A stretch of DNA of 61,657 bases from NCBI GenBank assembly GCA_947625475.1, contig CANQOL010000018.1, positions 1 through 61,657 on the forward strand. Direction: 5' to 3'. Below the pieces are notes generated by a model. That model was not told the origin of the DNA. It ran no database searches and saw only the letters and a program-made list of their open reading frames with translations. The DNA comes from an uncultured Acetatifactor sp. Its GTDB lineage: Bacteria; Bacillota; Clostridia; Lachnospirales; Lachnospiraceae. Within the stretch, counting starts at the first letter, position 1. Each line of letters begins with the position of its first letter. This document shows positions 17,772 through 25,735 of the stretch, piece by piece. Both the position numbers and the translations under genes were made by a program.

Positions 17772-17800
17772 CTGTTAAATACGGCATCCGGGGCCCCGGG

Positions 17801-18439
17801 TCACCCCGCCAGCTTCAGGCAGGCCAAAATCATCAGGACAAGTCCCGCCAGCCGGGAAACGGGAAAGGGAAGCCTGCCGGCGGCCTTCTCCCCCAGGATA
17901 TCCCCTGCCAGCACGGCGGCCAGGGTGGCGATCAGATTGGCGCCCAGCACTGCCGGGGCGCTCACCTCCCCCAGGGCCGCCCCAAACCCCACCGCCGCCC
18001 CGTCCAGGGACAGGGCCAGAGCCAGGGAAGCGGCCTCGGGCACGGAGATGGTTTTTGAATGATCTATGTCTGCGGCCTCCGGATCCGCATATACATATAA
18101 TACAAAGCGAAGATGGAAGAGGGAAAACCTCATGCTGCCGTCCAGCCATCCCCTTTTTCGGACAGCGGAGCGAATCAGGCCATCCGAAAACTTTCCCAGC
18201 CCCAGGCCGAAGAGAATCAGAAAGCAGATCCCTCTCTGGAGAGACTGGGGGATCACAAGGCCCGCGGCGGCGCCCGCCCACAGAAAGCCCCCCAGCACGG
18301 CGCTGCACACCAGAGCAATCACAAAAACGGAAGAGAGAGGGATCCTGATCCGCTTGCTCCCATAGGCCAAGCCCGCCGCAAAGGCATCCACTGACAGCGC
18401 GGATGCGATTGCGGCGGCTTCCGTTATCTTCCCTATCAT
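17801..18439 (-). CDS. ytaF: YtaF/MntP-like sporulation membrane protein
   Basis: Protein of 212 residues with six hydrophobic segments in two halves, each carrying an LSVDAFA/LSLDGAA-type acidic motif (near residues 14 and 144) as in the MntP manganese exporter and sporulation protein YtaF. The conserved Asp residues are expected metal ligands. An extra soluble loop of about 35 residues (110-135) fits YtaF better than MntP. The ATG lacks a strong Shine-Dalgarno; a GTG five codons upstream after AAAGG is an alternative start. No manganese riboswitch is seen upstream. Confidence 0.78.
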   Translation of the reverse strand: MIGKITEAAAIASALSVDAFAAGLAYGSKRIRIPLSSVFVIALVCSAVLGGFLWAGAAAGLVIPQSLQRGICFLILFGLGLGKFSDGLIRSAVRKRGWLDGSMRFSLFHLRFVLYVYADPEAADIDHSKTISVPEAASLALALSLDGAAVGFGAALGEVSAPAVLGANLIATLAAVLAGDILGEKAAGRLPFPVSRLAGLVLMILACLKLAG

Positions 18440-18773
18440 ATCCAAGGATACCACTGCCTTTCGCCCCACCCGGCGGCCCCCGGGCCCCGGGCAGAAACCT
18501 ATACTGCATAGTATTCCCCGAATGGGTCTTTGGTTCCTATGCCTTCTCCCCCGCGGAGCGTGGCCGCAGCTTCTCCTGAACGATAGACGCCTGGCTGTCC
18601 GGGCGCCGCAGCCGACTGCCTGCCCGGGTATCATAGCGGCCCGCCCGGGCACGGCCTTGACGCGGGCCGCCCCTTCCTCTATAATGGAGACATCTCTCCC
18701 CGGATGCTGCCGGTGCGCGCGTACTGTCAGTATATACAAGGGGGAACATTTTGCAGACAAAATCGGAGAGAAA
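18440..18773. other. Intergenic region between ytaF and tadA
   Basis: GC-rich divergent spacer of 334 bases. It holds a small hairpin ATACT-ATGC-AGTAT near 18500 and the tadA promoter; no gene is supported. Confidence 0.5.
18657..18685 (+). promoter_or_regulatory. tadA promoter
   Basis: TTGACG (18657-18662), 17-base spacer, TATAAT (18680-18685). Confidence 0.85.
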
Positions 18774-19301
18774 ATGGCCGGAATCAAGAATGTTCAGGAA
18801 AAATACATGCGCTCTGCCCTGGAGCAGGCAAAGAAGGCTCTGGCCCTGGGCGAGGTGCCCATCGGCTGCGTTATTGTGTACGAAGGGAAAATCATCGGCC
18901 GGGGCTACAACCGGCGCAACACGGACAAAAATACGCTGGCCCATGCGGAAATCACCGCTATCAAAAGGGCCAGCAAGAAAATGGGGGACTGGCGGCTGGA
19001 GGGCTGCACCCTCTACGTGACCCTGGAGCCCTGTCAGATGTGCGCAGGCGCCATCATCCAGGCCAGGATCCCGGAGGTAGTCATGGGCTGTATGAACCCT
19101 AAGGCGGGCTGCGGCGGTTCCGTCCTAAACATTCTGGAAATGCCCCAGTTCAACCATCAGGCAGCCGTCACTCGGGGAGTCCTGGCCCAGGAGTGCAGTC
19201 AGATCCTAAAGCAGTTTTTCACCCAGCTGCGGACCCGAAACCGTCAGGAAAAGGAAGCCGCCAAAGAGCCTCACTTTTTCACAAACGCGGACTTGGGCTG
19301 A
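18774..19301 (+). CDS. tadA: tRNA-specific adenosine deaminase
   Basis: Protein of 175 residues converting A34 to inosine in tRNA-Arg(ACG), an essential step. The zinc site is complete: [10 protein letters not shown] (His and catalytic Glu, about residues 60-62) and EPCQMCAG (two Cys, about 90-93). VPIGCVIV is the usual N-terminal signature. GGAGAG three bases before the ATG sets the start. The 3' end overlaps the convergent rubredoxin-fusion gene by 31 bases, and the C-terminal tail ([12 protein letters not shown]) is read from the complement of that gene's last codons. Confidence 0.96.
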   Translation: MAGIKNVQEKYMRSALEQAKKALALGEVPIGCVIVYEGKIIGRGYNRRNTDKNTLAHAEITAIKRASKKMGDWRLEGCTLYVTLEPCQMCAGAIIQARIPEVVMGCMNPKAGCGGSVLNILEMPQFNHQAAVTRGVLAQECSQILKQFFTQLRTRNRQEKEAAKEPHFFTNADLG

Positions 19302-19915
19302 CGGCACAGAGGGCACACATAGTCCTCCGGCAGCTCTTCAAAGGGGATCTCCCCGTCGTACACATAGCCGCAGACAGGGCACACATAGGTCTCCTTCCCG
19401 GCGGGAGCGCTCTCCTGCTCCGGAAGATAGGTGGGAGCGTTCTTGGGGCTCTTGCCCTTGATCACCTGATGATAGTAGGCGTAGGTCATGGGATCGTCCT
19501 TTCGCAGGATGTCCGCGTCCGTCACCCTCCCCAGGAACACAGTGTGGGTAGAGGTCTCCATGGTGTCAATCACTTCACAGGCGATATAGGCGCAGGCGGC
19601 GTCAATCACAGGCAGGCATCCCCTGACCTGATAGGGCACCTGGTCAAATTTATTGCAGTCCCGGCTGCTCTGAAAGCCAAAGGTCCCGATGACGGCGGGA
19701 TCGGAGCTTACCCCCAGCACACAGACCGCGAAATGCCCGGATTCCCGGATGCACGAATTGGTATAGTTGTCATGGTTGATGCTTACCGCGACGGTCGCCG
19801 GGTCAGAGGTGATCTGCATGGCACTGTTGGCCGTACAGCCCACAGGCCGCCCCTTATCCCAGGTGCTGACCACATAGACCCCGTAGGAAAGCTGATGAAA
19901 CGCGCTCTTATTCAT
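19271..19915 (-). CDS. Flavin reductase-rubredoxin fusion (high-molecular-weight rubredoxin)
   Basis: Protein of 214 residues. Residues 1-155 form an FMN-binding split-barrel flavin reductase domain ([36 protein letters not shown]), and the last 45 form a rubredoxin with both CxxC knuckles ([10 protein letters not shown] and EDYVCPLC). In Moorella the equivalent Hrb passes electrons from NAD(P)H to a flavodiiron protein that removes NO or O2. It is a cytoplasmic stress electron carrier here by analogy. The Met of MNKSAFHQL is chosen because GGAGG lies seven bases before it. Confidence 0.92.
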   Translation of the reverse strand: MNKSAFHQLSYGVYVVSTWDKGRPVGCTANSAMQITSDPATVAVSINHDNYTNSCIRESGHFAVCVLGVSSDPAVIGTFGFQSSRDCNKFDQVPYQVRGCLPVIDAACAYIACEVIDTMETSTHTVFLGRVTDADILRKDDPMTYAYYHQVIKGKSPKNAPTYLPEQESAPAGKETYVCPVCGYVYDGEIPFEELPEDYVCPLCRQPKSAFVKK

Positions 19916-19940
19916 AGAATCCTCCATTCCGGAGAGGCCC
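19916..19940 (-). promoter_or_regulatory. Leader switch-like element, copy C (rubredoxin fusion)
   Basis: Minus-strand CTCTCCGGAATGGAGG directly before the start. CTCC (19934-19931) can pair with GGAG (19925-19922), which is the Shine-Dalgarno. The upstream arm is less clear in this copy. Confidence 0.5.
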
Positions 19941-19983
19941 TGCGGAAGCTGTCCCCCGCACCGCTCTCCTTTTTCTTTCTTTC

Positions 19984-20013
19984 ATTATAAGATTTCCCTT
20001 CGGGCGCTGTCAA
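19984..20013 (-). promoter_or_regulatory. Promoter of the rubredoxin-fusion gene
   Basis: Minus strand TTGACA (20008-20013), 18-base spacer, TATAAT (19984-19989). Confidence 0.85.
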
Positions 20014-20060
20014 TCTGCTTTTCCGGTCATAAAGCGGTCATAAAGGGCGCCGTGAAACCC

Positions 20061-20089
20061 TTGACAAAAATCTCCCGAAAGGGTACACT
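20061..20089 (+). promoter_or_regulatory. SRP RNA promoter
   Basis: TTGACA (20061-20066), 17-base spacer, TACACT (20084-20089), about six bases before the RNA. Confidence 0.85.
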
Positions 20090-20094
20090 ATAAA

Positions 20095-20264
20095 GGCCGT
20101 ATAGGATCCGGGGAGCCGCGGCGGCAGCTGTGAAGCCTGGTCTTGCGCAATGGAAATCTGCGAACCGTGTCAGGTTGGGAACAAAGCAGCACTAAGCAGA
20201 ACCTTCCATGTGCCGTAAGGGTGCCGGGGGGAGCTGCCGCTTCGGTCCGGCCTATACGGCCTTT
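20095..20264 (+). ncRNA. ffs: Signal recognition particle RNA
   Basis: The conserved domain IV core is present: GTGTCAGG (20167-20174), a GGAA tetraloop closed by TTG/CAA, then AGCAGCACTAAG (20186-20197). These bind the M domain of Ffh. Outer helices pair GCGGCAGCT (20120-20128) with AGCTGCCGC and GGCCGTATAGG (20095-20105) with CCTATACGGCC (20251-20261), which defines the ends; a short T run follows. At about 170 bases it is longer than the 4.5S type and does not show an obvious Alu domain. Confidence 0.93.
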
Positions 20265-20296
20265 GTATGCAGAATGTTTCCGGAAGGAGGTCCCTC

Positions 20297-21208
20297 ATGG
20301 AGGATAGCTGGGAGATGCTGGCGGACTGCTGCCTGTGTCCGCGGGAATGTCATGTAAACCGCCTGGAGGGGCAGCGGGGCTTCTGCGGCCAGACCGCCGT
20401 TCTGAAAGCGGCCCGGGCCTCCCTGCACCCCTGGGAGGAACCCTGCCTCACCGGTCCGGCGGGCTCCGGCGCGGTGTTTTTTACCGGCTGCAGCCTCCAG
20501 TGCTGCTTCTGCCAGAATCACGCCATAGTCGCCGAAGGGCGGGGAGCGGAGCTGACTGTGCAGCGCCTGGCCCGCATCTTCCTCTCCCTGGAGGCGCAGG
20601 GGGCGGCCAACCTCAATCTGGTCACTCCCACCCACTATATTCCTCAGATCCGTTCGGCCCTTCTCCTGGCAAAAAAAGAAGGCCTGTCCCTCCCGGTGGT
20701 ATACAACAGCAGCGGCTACGAAAAGAAGGAATCTCTGGCCCTGCTGGAGGGGCTGGTGGACATCTATCTGCCCGATCTGAAATATGATTCTCCCGAACTC
20801 TCCCTGCGCTATTCCCGGGCGCAGGACTATTTTGAGAAGGCCGCTCCGGCTCTGGCGGAAATGTTCCGTCAGACAGGGCCCTTTGTCATAGACCCGGCCA
20901 GCGGCCTGATGAAGCGCGGCATGCTGGTCCGCCACCTGGTGCTCCCGGGGCAGGTAAAGGACTCCAAGCGGGTGCTCCACTACCTCCACGATACCTACGG
21001 GGAGCAGATTTACGTGAGCATCCTAAACCAATACACGCCCATGCCCTGCGCGGCAGATTTTCCTGAACTGGGCCGCCGGGTCACTCCCCAGGAATACGGC
21101 CGGGTGGTGGATTTCTGCCTGCGCCTTGGCATGGAGAACGCCTACATTCAGGAGGGGGAAAGCGCCGCCCCGGACTTTATCCCGGACTTTGACCTAAGGG
21201 GTCTGTAA
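20297..21208 (+). CDS. PflX-like radical SAM protein
   Basis: Protein of 303 residues in the pyruvate formate-lyase activating enzyme-like group (COG1313 type). An N-terminal cysteine cluster (CCLCPRECHVNR..GFCGQ, about residues 9-30) precedes the radical SAM motif CSLQCCFC (CxxxCxxC, about 67-74), which binds the SAM-cleaving 4Fe-4S cluster. YLPDLKYDS and HLVLPGQ are typical family blocks. Substrate is unknown. GGAAGGAGG six bases before the ATG fixes the start. It starts just after the SRP RNA and its stop is one base from the stop of the converging downstream gene. Confidence 0.87.
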   Translation: MEDSWEMLADCCLCPRECHVNRLEGQRGFCGQTAVLKAARASLHPWEEPCLTGPAGSGAVFFTGCSLQCCFCQNHAIVAEGRGAELTVQRLARIFLSLEAQGAANLNLVTPTHYIPQIRSALLLAKKEGLSLPVVYNSSGYEKKESLALLEGLVDIYLPDLKYDSPELSLRYSRAQDYFEKAAPALAEMFRQTGPFVIDPASGLMKRGMLVRHLVLPGQVKDSKRVLHYLHDTYGEQIYVSILNQYTPMPCAADFPELGRRVTPQEYGRVVDFCLRLGMENAYIQEGESAAPDFIPDFDLRGL

Positions 21209-21209
21209 G

Positions 21210-22322
21210 CTAGATTCCCACACTGATCATATAATACCCGAAATCTCCCTCCCGGATGGGCTCCCGCCCTCCCTCAAAGCCTTCAAATCCGAACAGCAGG
21301 GCCGCCTGCTTCTCCTTCTCGTAGAAATTCCCCGGCACCCCCAGATAATATCGAGTCTGATTTTCCTCCCAGATCCTGGCCAGGATCAGATGTTCATAGT
21401 TGTAAAACCCATGGAGCAGAAAGCTGTTGCCGGCGAGAGGATAATATTCCTCCCGCAGGACCACAAAGTCTTCGGGGCGCAGAGAGAGATACTCCCTGTC
21501 GTCCCGGAATGGACGGATGCGGGGATAAATGCCCCAGAGCCGCCTCCACTTATCCTCCTGAAAAACAGGGCCTTCGGGAGAATCCGGCAGCCCGCTCCCC
21601 GTTGGAGCCGCCATCGGAAGGGCTCTCCTTTCCCGGGCGGCTTCCTCACTCTCCTGCGGAGCAGTTTCCTTGGCGGGAACCGCCTCCCTATCCTCCCTGC
21701 TCTCTCCCGGCACATTCGCCTCCCACTCACGCTCCCCAGGAGCGGGCTCTCCCTCCGCCCCTCCCTCCGGCGCCCACTGGGCCGCCTCCAGGCAGGGCTC
21801 ACCCGGCCCTGATCCGGCCGCCGCAGCGCTGGCCGCTTCCTCCGACGCTTCTCTCTCCCTCCGGCGATCCTCCTGCCCGCCGGCTTGCCCGGTCTCCTGC
21901 CCGCCGGCCCCGTCCTCCCGGCTCATCCGCCCGGTCTCCTGCCCGCCGGCTCCGTCCTCCCGGCTCATCCGGCGCTCCTGTGCGCCCCAGCGGCAGCGGA
22001 GCACTCTGCTGGGGGACAAAATGATCTCCAGATCCTCCAGTTCCATGTAACCGATGCCTCCCCCCAGATCCTCCGCCGGCAGATCCTGTGCCCGAAAAAT
22101 TCCCCGTCCGCCCTTTAGATCCATGCTGCCCAGAACCGCTCTCACTTCTCCCGCCCGCAGAAGGATTTCCCGTCTGACCGTGTCTGTGGCGCAGAGCCGT
22201 TCCACCTGGATGAGAGCGCTCACTCTGCCCTGCCGGACCTCCATCTTGACGAAGCCTCCGCCCCGGACCTTTGTCCCGCCCTCCAGATACTCTATATATC
22301 GGATCCTTCTGTCATAAAACAT
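21210..22322 (-). CDS. DUF6128-like protein with variable repeat linker
   Basis: Protein of 370 residues. An N-terminal beta-rich region (about 1-112) is joined by a low-complexity Glu/Gly/Ala linker (about 115-255) to a conserved C-terminal domain from about 262 (KWRRLWGIYPRIRPF, LLHGFYNYEHLILAR, YYLGVPGNFYEKEKQAALLFGF). I recall the C-terminal part as DUF6128 in Lachnospiraceae, function unknown. The linker holds two tandem 14-residue copies of MSREDGAGGQETG(R/Q). The ATG lies directly after the U-tract of a terminator-like hairpin whose G run is the only Shine-Dalgarno candidate. Confidence 0.72.
   Translation of the reverse strand: MFYDRRIRYIEYLEGGTKVRGGGFVKMEVRQGRVSALIQVERLCATDTVRREILLRAGEVRAVLGSMDLKGGRGIFRAQDLPAEDLGGGIGYMELEDLEIILSPSRVLRCRWGAQERRMSREDGAGGQETGRMSREDGAGGQETGQAGGQEDRRREREASEEAASAAAAGSGPGEPCLEAAQWAPEGGAEGEPAPGEREWEANVPGESREDREAVPAKETAPQESEEAARERRALPMAAPTGSGLPDSPEGPVFQEDKWRRLWGIYPRIRPFRDDREYLSLRPEDFVVLREEYYPLAGNSFLLHGFYNYEHLILARIWEENQTRYYLGVPGNFYEKEKQAALLFGFEGFEGGREPIREGDFGYYMISVGI
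21885..21968 (-). repeat. Two 42-bp tandem repeats inside the DUF6128-like gene
   Basis: Two nearly identical 42-base units encode consecutive 14-residue blocks, keeping the reading frame. Copy number changes would lengthen the linker without a frameshift. Confidence 0.85.
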
Positions 22323-22329
22323 AAAAATA

Positions 22330-22364
22330 CCCCCAATATACCCTTTCTATAAGTATATTGGGGG
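22330..22364 (-). terminator. Hairpin terminator overlapping the DUF6128-like gene start
   Basis: Perfect 12-bp stem (CCCCCAATATAC at 22330-22341, GTATATTGGGGG at 22353-22364). On the minus strand it is followed by TATTTTT and then at once by the ATG of the DUF6128-like gene. It lies downstream of the cdaR-type gene. Confidence 0.85.
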
Positions 22365-22422
22365 GTTGTCCCGGTTATGACAAAAATTTCCTGTGCACCG
22401 GAAAACGTCAATGGGCCGGCGC

Positions 22423-23511
22423 CTAAAACTCGATGCTGTCCAGGTACTTCATATAGTTTACCACCATGAGAGCAATTTTGAAGGTCAGCGCGTCGTCAAA
22501 ATTCCTCAGGTCCAGGCCGGTGCTCTTCTGGATCTTCTCTATTCGGTACACCAGCGTGTTCCTGTGGACATAGAGCTGGCGGGAGGTCTCGGACACATTC
22601 AGATTGTTCTCAAAGAACTTCTGGATCGTCGTTAAGGTCTCATCGTCCAGATCGCTGGGCACATTGTCCCCAAATACCTCCTCGATGAAGATCCTGCACA
22701 GATTGATGGGAAGCTGATAGATCAGCCTGCCAATGCCCAGAGCGCTGTAGGCCACTACCTTCTTCTCCGAATAGAAAATCTTTCCCACATCCAGGGCGAG
22801 CTTGGCCTCCTTGTAGGACTTAGACACATCCTTTAACTCCTGCACCACCGTGCCGTAGGCCACCCTCACATTCAGAAGAGCTTCCGTATTCATCAGAGAC
22901 ACGATGGTCTCTGCCACCTCATTCATAGCCTCCTGATCCGTCCGGTCCTCAAATGCTTTAATCAGAATCACATTGCTCTCGTCCACCGCAGTGATATAGT
23001 CTCCCCCCTGCGATGAGAACATCCCCTTCAGAAGCTCCGTGACGATACCGTCCTTCTCCATCCGGGTCTCTATCAGATAGACCGCCCTGGGGGCCGTCGC
23101 CTCCACATGCAGCTTCTTGGCCCGGTTGTAAATGTCCACCAGCAGCAGATTGTCCAACAGCAGGTTCTGGAAAAAGTTATTCCTGTCAAACCGCTCCTTG
23201 TAGGCGATAATCAGGTTCTGGATCTGGCACACAGCGATCTTACCCACCATATACACGTCGTCTCCAGGCCCATTCGCCACCAAAATGTACAGCAGCTCCC
23301 CCTCGTCCAATATCTTCAGAAGATGGTAAGCCCCTATGATCTGACTGTCCGCCGGAGAGACCACAAAACCCTTGATCAGTTCTCCCGTGATGCTGTCCAT
23401 ATCCGCTGTGGAAGCTACCGGCTGCCCGCCCAGATCGTACACATTCAGATCCACCTTGGTGATCGCTCTCAGCTCGTCTATACTGGTCTGTATTATCTGG
23501 CTAGAGATCAT
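22423..23511 (-). CDS. CdaR/PucR-type transcriptional regulator
   Basis: Protein of 362 residues. The N-terminal 130 residues resemble a sugar diacid-recognition domain (TKVDLNVYDLGGQPVAST), followed by a GGDEF-like/central domain and a C-terminal PucR-type helix-turn-helix (FFENNLNVSETSRQLYVHRN, NTLVYRIEKIQKSTGLD). Regulators of this class sense a small acid or sugar and control catabolic genes. It lies 70 bases after the msmX-type gene with a terminator between them, so read-through from the msmX promoter is possible but limited. GGAGG precedes the ATG. Confidence 0.87.
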   Translation of the reverse strand: MISSQIIQTSIDELRAITKVDLNVYDLGGQPVASTADMDSITGELIKGFVVSPADSQIIGAYHLLKILDEGELLYILVANGPGDDVYMVGKIAVCQIQNLIIAYKERFDRNNFFQNLLLDNLLLVDIYNRAKKLHVEATAPRAVYLIETRMEKDGIVTELLKGMFSSQGGDYITAVDESNVILIKAFEDRTDQEAMNEVAETIVSLMNTEALLNVRVAYGTVVQELKDVSKSYKEAKLALDVGKIFYSEKKVVAYSALGIGRLIYQLPINLCRIFIEEVFGDNVPSDLDDETLTTIQKFFENNLNVSETSRQLYVHRNTLVYRIEKIQKSTGLDLRNFDDALTFKIALMVVNYMKYLDSIEF

Positions 23512-23542
23512 ATTTCCTCCGTTTCTGTCCTATATGAAGAAA

Positions 23543-23566
23543 GGGGTGCTGATTTATCAGCACCCC
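23543..23566 (-). terminator. Terminator between msmX and cdaR
   Basis: Perfect stem GGGGTGCTGAT / ATCAGCACCCC (23543-23553 and 23556-23566), followed on the minus strand by TTTCTT. Confidence 0.82.
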
Positions 23567-23580
23567 CTGCAAATAACTTA

Positions 23581-24693
23581 CTAGTTTGTGATAATCTGCT
23601 CTGTCTCTTTGTCGAACACATGAATCTTTTCAACATCCAATGCAAACTTCACGGAGTCGCCGGGTCTTGCAGTTGTACGGGAATCCACTCTGGCGGTCAT
23701 CGGGAACACATCCAAATCAAAATACAGGAATACCTCTGCGCCAAGCAGCTCGTATACTCTGATGGTGGACTCGAACACGCTCTGAGGGGACGACTCGATA
23801 AATGCCTGGGAATCATACACATCCTCAGGACGGATACCGAAGGTAACAACCTTGCCGTCGTAACCGCCGGCAATCAGCTTCTTGGACTTGGCGGCAGGAA
23901 GAGGAATGCTGTGTCCGGCAATCTCCAGGTGAGCCACATCGCCTACTACCTTCACGGTAGCATCCAGGAAGTTCATCTGAGGAGATCCCATGAATCCGGC
24001 CACGAACAGGTTCTGAGGCTTCTCATACAGATTCTGAGGGGTATCTACCTGCTGGATCACGCCGTCCTTCATAACGACGATCCTGGTACCAAGGGTCATA
24101 GCCTCGGTCTGGTCATGGGTCACGTAGATGATGGTGGTGCCCAGCTTCTGGTGCAGCTTGGCGATCTCGATACGCATCTGCACACGCAGCTTAGCGTCCA
24201 GGTTGGACAGAGGCTCATCCATCAGGAACACCTTGGGATTACGTACAATGGCACGTCCCATGGCAACACGCTGTCTCTGGCCGCCGGACAAAGCCTTGGG
24301 CTTACGGTCGAGCAGAGCGGTCAGATCCAGGATCTTGGCTGCCTCCTTAACCATCTTGTCGATCTGATCCTTCGGAACCTTTCTCAGCTTCAGACCGAAT
24401 GCCATGTTGTCATACACGGACATATGAGGGTACAGAGCGTAGTTCTGGAACACCATTGCGATATCTCTATCCTTAGGCTCAACGTCGTTCACCACTCTGT
24501 CTCCGATCTTCAGCTCACCGGAGGTAATATCCTCCAAGCCTGCGATCATACGAAGAGTAGTGGACTTGCCGCATCCGGAGGGGCCTACGAAGATGATGAA
24601 CTCCTGATCCGCGATCTCAAGGTTGAAGTTCTTCACAGCTTCAAATCCGTTCGGATACACCTTGCAGACGTTCTTCAAAGACAAACTTGCCAT
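23581..24693 (-). CDS. msmX: Multi-sugar ABC importer ATPase (MsmX/UgpC type)
   Basis: Protein of 370 residues energising several carbohydrate ABC importers. It has Walker A GPSGCGKST (about 37-45), Q-loop VFQNYALYPHM, signature LSGGQRQRVA, Walker B VFLMDEPLSNLD, H-loop VTHDQ, and a C-terminal TOBE/regulatory domain (FGIRPEDVYD). It is encoded alone, as MsmX is in Bacillus, where it serves multiple permeases. It is the natural partner for the ATPase-less sugar permeases at 46-50 kb. GGAG nine bases before the ATG sets the start. Codon usage is cleaner and more biased than its neighbours, consistent with high expression. Confidence 0.93.
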   Translation of the reverse strand: MASLSLKNVCKVYPNGFEAVKNFNLEIADQEFIIFVGPSGCGKSTTLRMIAGLEDITSGELKIGDRVVNDVEPKDRDIAMVFQNYALYPHMSVYDNMAFGLKLRKVPKDQIDKMVKEAAKILDLTALLDRKPKALSGGQRQRVAMGRAIVRNPKVFLMDEPLSNLDAKLRVQMRIEIAKLHQKLGTTIIYVTHDQTEAMTLGTRIVVMKDGVIQQVDTPQNLYEKPQNLFVAGFMGSPQMNFLDATVKVVGDVAHLEIAGHSIPLPAAKSKKLIAGGYDGKVVTFGIRPEDVYDSQAFIESSPQSVFESTIRVYELLGAEVFLYFDLDVFPMTARVDSRTTARPGDSVKFALDVEKIHVFDKETEQIITN

Positions 24694-24758
24694 AATTACT
24701 GACTCCTTTCATCTAATGAGATTTTATTTAGAAACATTGTGTTTCAAATTCTTTATTC

Positions 24759-24787
24759 AGTATACCGAAAAACTGTTTTTCTGACTA
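24759..24787 (-). promoter_or_regulatory. msmX promoter
   Basis: Minus strand TAGTCA (24782-24787), 17-base spacer, TATACT (24759-24764). A small dyad GAAAC-ACAAT-GTTTC lies downstream of it in the leader. Confidence 0.6.
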
Positions 24788-24901
24788 TACCACTATTCCA
24801 CAAAGATTTGCCCCCCGTTTGTAAAAAATGCTTATAATTGGCCGTTTCTGCGAAAACAACTGTCATATTGAACAAATCTGGACGTTTTTATTAGACATTT
24901 T

Positions 24902-25627
24902 TTACATCTGGCCGTTCCGGTTATCTCTGGCAAGGGTCTCATCCAGCTTGTCGCTGAAAATCCGGTCGGGATCGTCCTCGGGCTCCGCCTCCCCGGGTCC
25001 TCCCTGGGTCTCCAGGATCCTGTCCTCCAGCTTTCGGAAGAACTTGTTGTACATCATGGCCGACAAAAATACCGGCACGGAGATCCCAAACAGGAATACG
25101 ATGGGAAAGATCCCCGGGAAGAACACCGCCAGCAGAAGGGGCAGTACATACAGCACCGTCATCAGAATTGCCTTGGGGAACTGCAGGATTCCAATGGCCA
25201 GAGCGTTCTTCATGGTCCGAAAGACGGGATTGTTGAACTTGGCCTGCACGGCAAACACAAAGTTGGCCCCAAAGACAGTGAGAATCAGGATGGCCCCGAT
25301 GACCGTCTGAAAAGCCCTGCCGAAGGCAATGCCGGAGTGATTCATGATGTAGAAATCACCCACCAGGATTCCGAAGATCAGCAGCAGGATCAGCCAGATG
25401 ACGGTGGACTGCCTGAAATTCTCCCGAAAGGACTTAAAAAACCCTCTGGTAATATACACCTCCTCATTGCGCACCAGCTTCAGGGCCATATAATGCATGG
25501 CAGTGAAGGAAGCGCCCGCCGTAATCACCGGCAGCGCACAGAAAAAGGTCAGCAGATTGAGCCACATCAGATCCGCCACCTTGTTCAGCGCCTGCATCAG
25601 CGGACTGTCCAGATCAAACAGTTTCAT
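24902..25627 (-). CDS. DUF624/YesL family membrane protein
   Basis: Protein of 241 residues with about five hydrophobic segments and the YesL-like N-terminal block (LMQALNKVADLMWLNLLTFFCALPVITAGASFTAMHYM). Such proteins are often encoded with carbohydrate ABC importers; the role is unknown. The C-terminal 35 residues are acidic and soluble. The Met of MKLFDLDSP is chosen because GGAG lies six bases before it; an upstream start would use the leader motif ATG. It is the last gene of the metG-hydrolase-GNAT-YesL run. Confidence 0.88.
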   Translation of the reverse strand: MKLFDLDSPLMQALNKVADLMWLNLLTFFCALPVITAGASFTAMHYMALKLVRNEEVYITRGFFKSFRENFRQSTVIWLILLLIFGILVGDFYIMNHSGIAFGRAFQTVIGAILILTVFGANFVFAVQAKFNNPVFRTMKNALAIGILQFPKAILMTVLYVLPLLLAVFFPGIFPIVFLFGISVPVFLSAMMYNKFFRKLEDRILETQGGPGEAEPEDDPDRIFSDKLDETLARDNRNGQM

Positions 25628-25735
25628 ATTAATCTCCATTCCGGAGCGCTCTGCGCGACGGTGTGATGAGAAATTCGCGCATGCGGTTTCTCATCTGCCA
25701 TCAGGAGGATTTGTGGCGCTCCGACACAAACTCTC
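25628..25735 (-). promoter_or_regulatory. Leader switch-like element, copy D (long form, YesL-like gene)
   Basis: Minus-strand order: hairpin H1 with TTTGTG/CACAAA arms (25730-25725 and 25715-25710) and CGGAGCGC in its loop (25723-25716), hairpin H2 GATGAGAAA/TTTCTCATC (25695-25687 and 25673-25665), then GCGCTCCG (25649-25642), GGAAT, and the Shine-Dalgarno GGAG (25637-25634). The H1 loop is perfectly complementary to GCGCTCCG. The same order and loop recur before degV (copy E). H1 overlaps the last codons of the GNAT gene. Confidence 0.65.

Noticed and set aside
18440..18540. Manganese riboswitch before ytaF
   Set aside because: GGGGAATACTATG superficially resembles the GGGGAGTAGC end, but no AGCAAGAC partner or closing helix exists.
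18522..18773. 84-codon N-terminal extension of tadA
   Set aside because: The extension runs through the promoter; GGAGAG and normal family length place the start at 18774.
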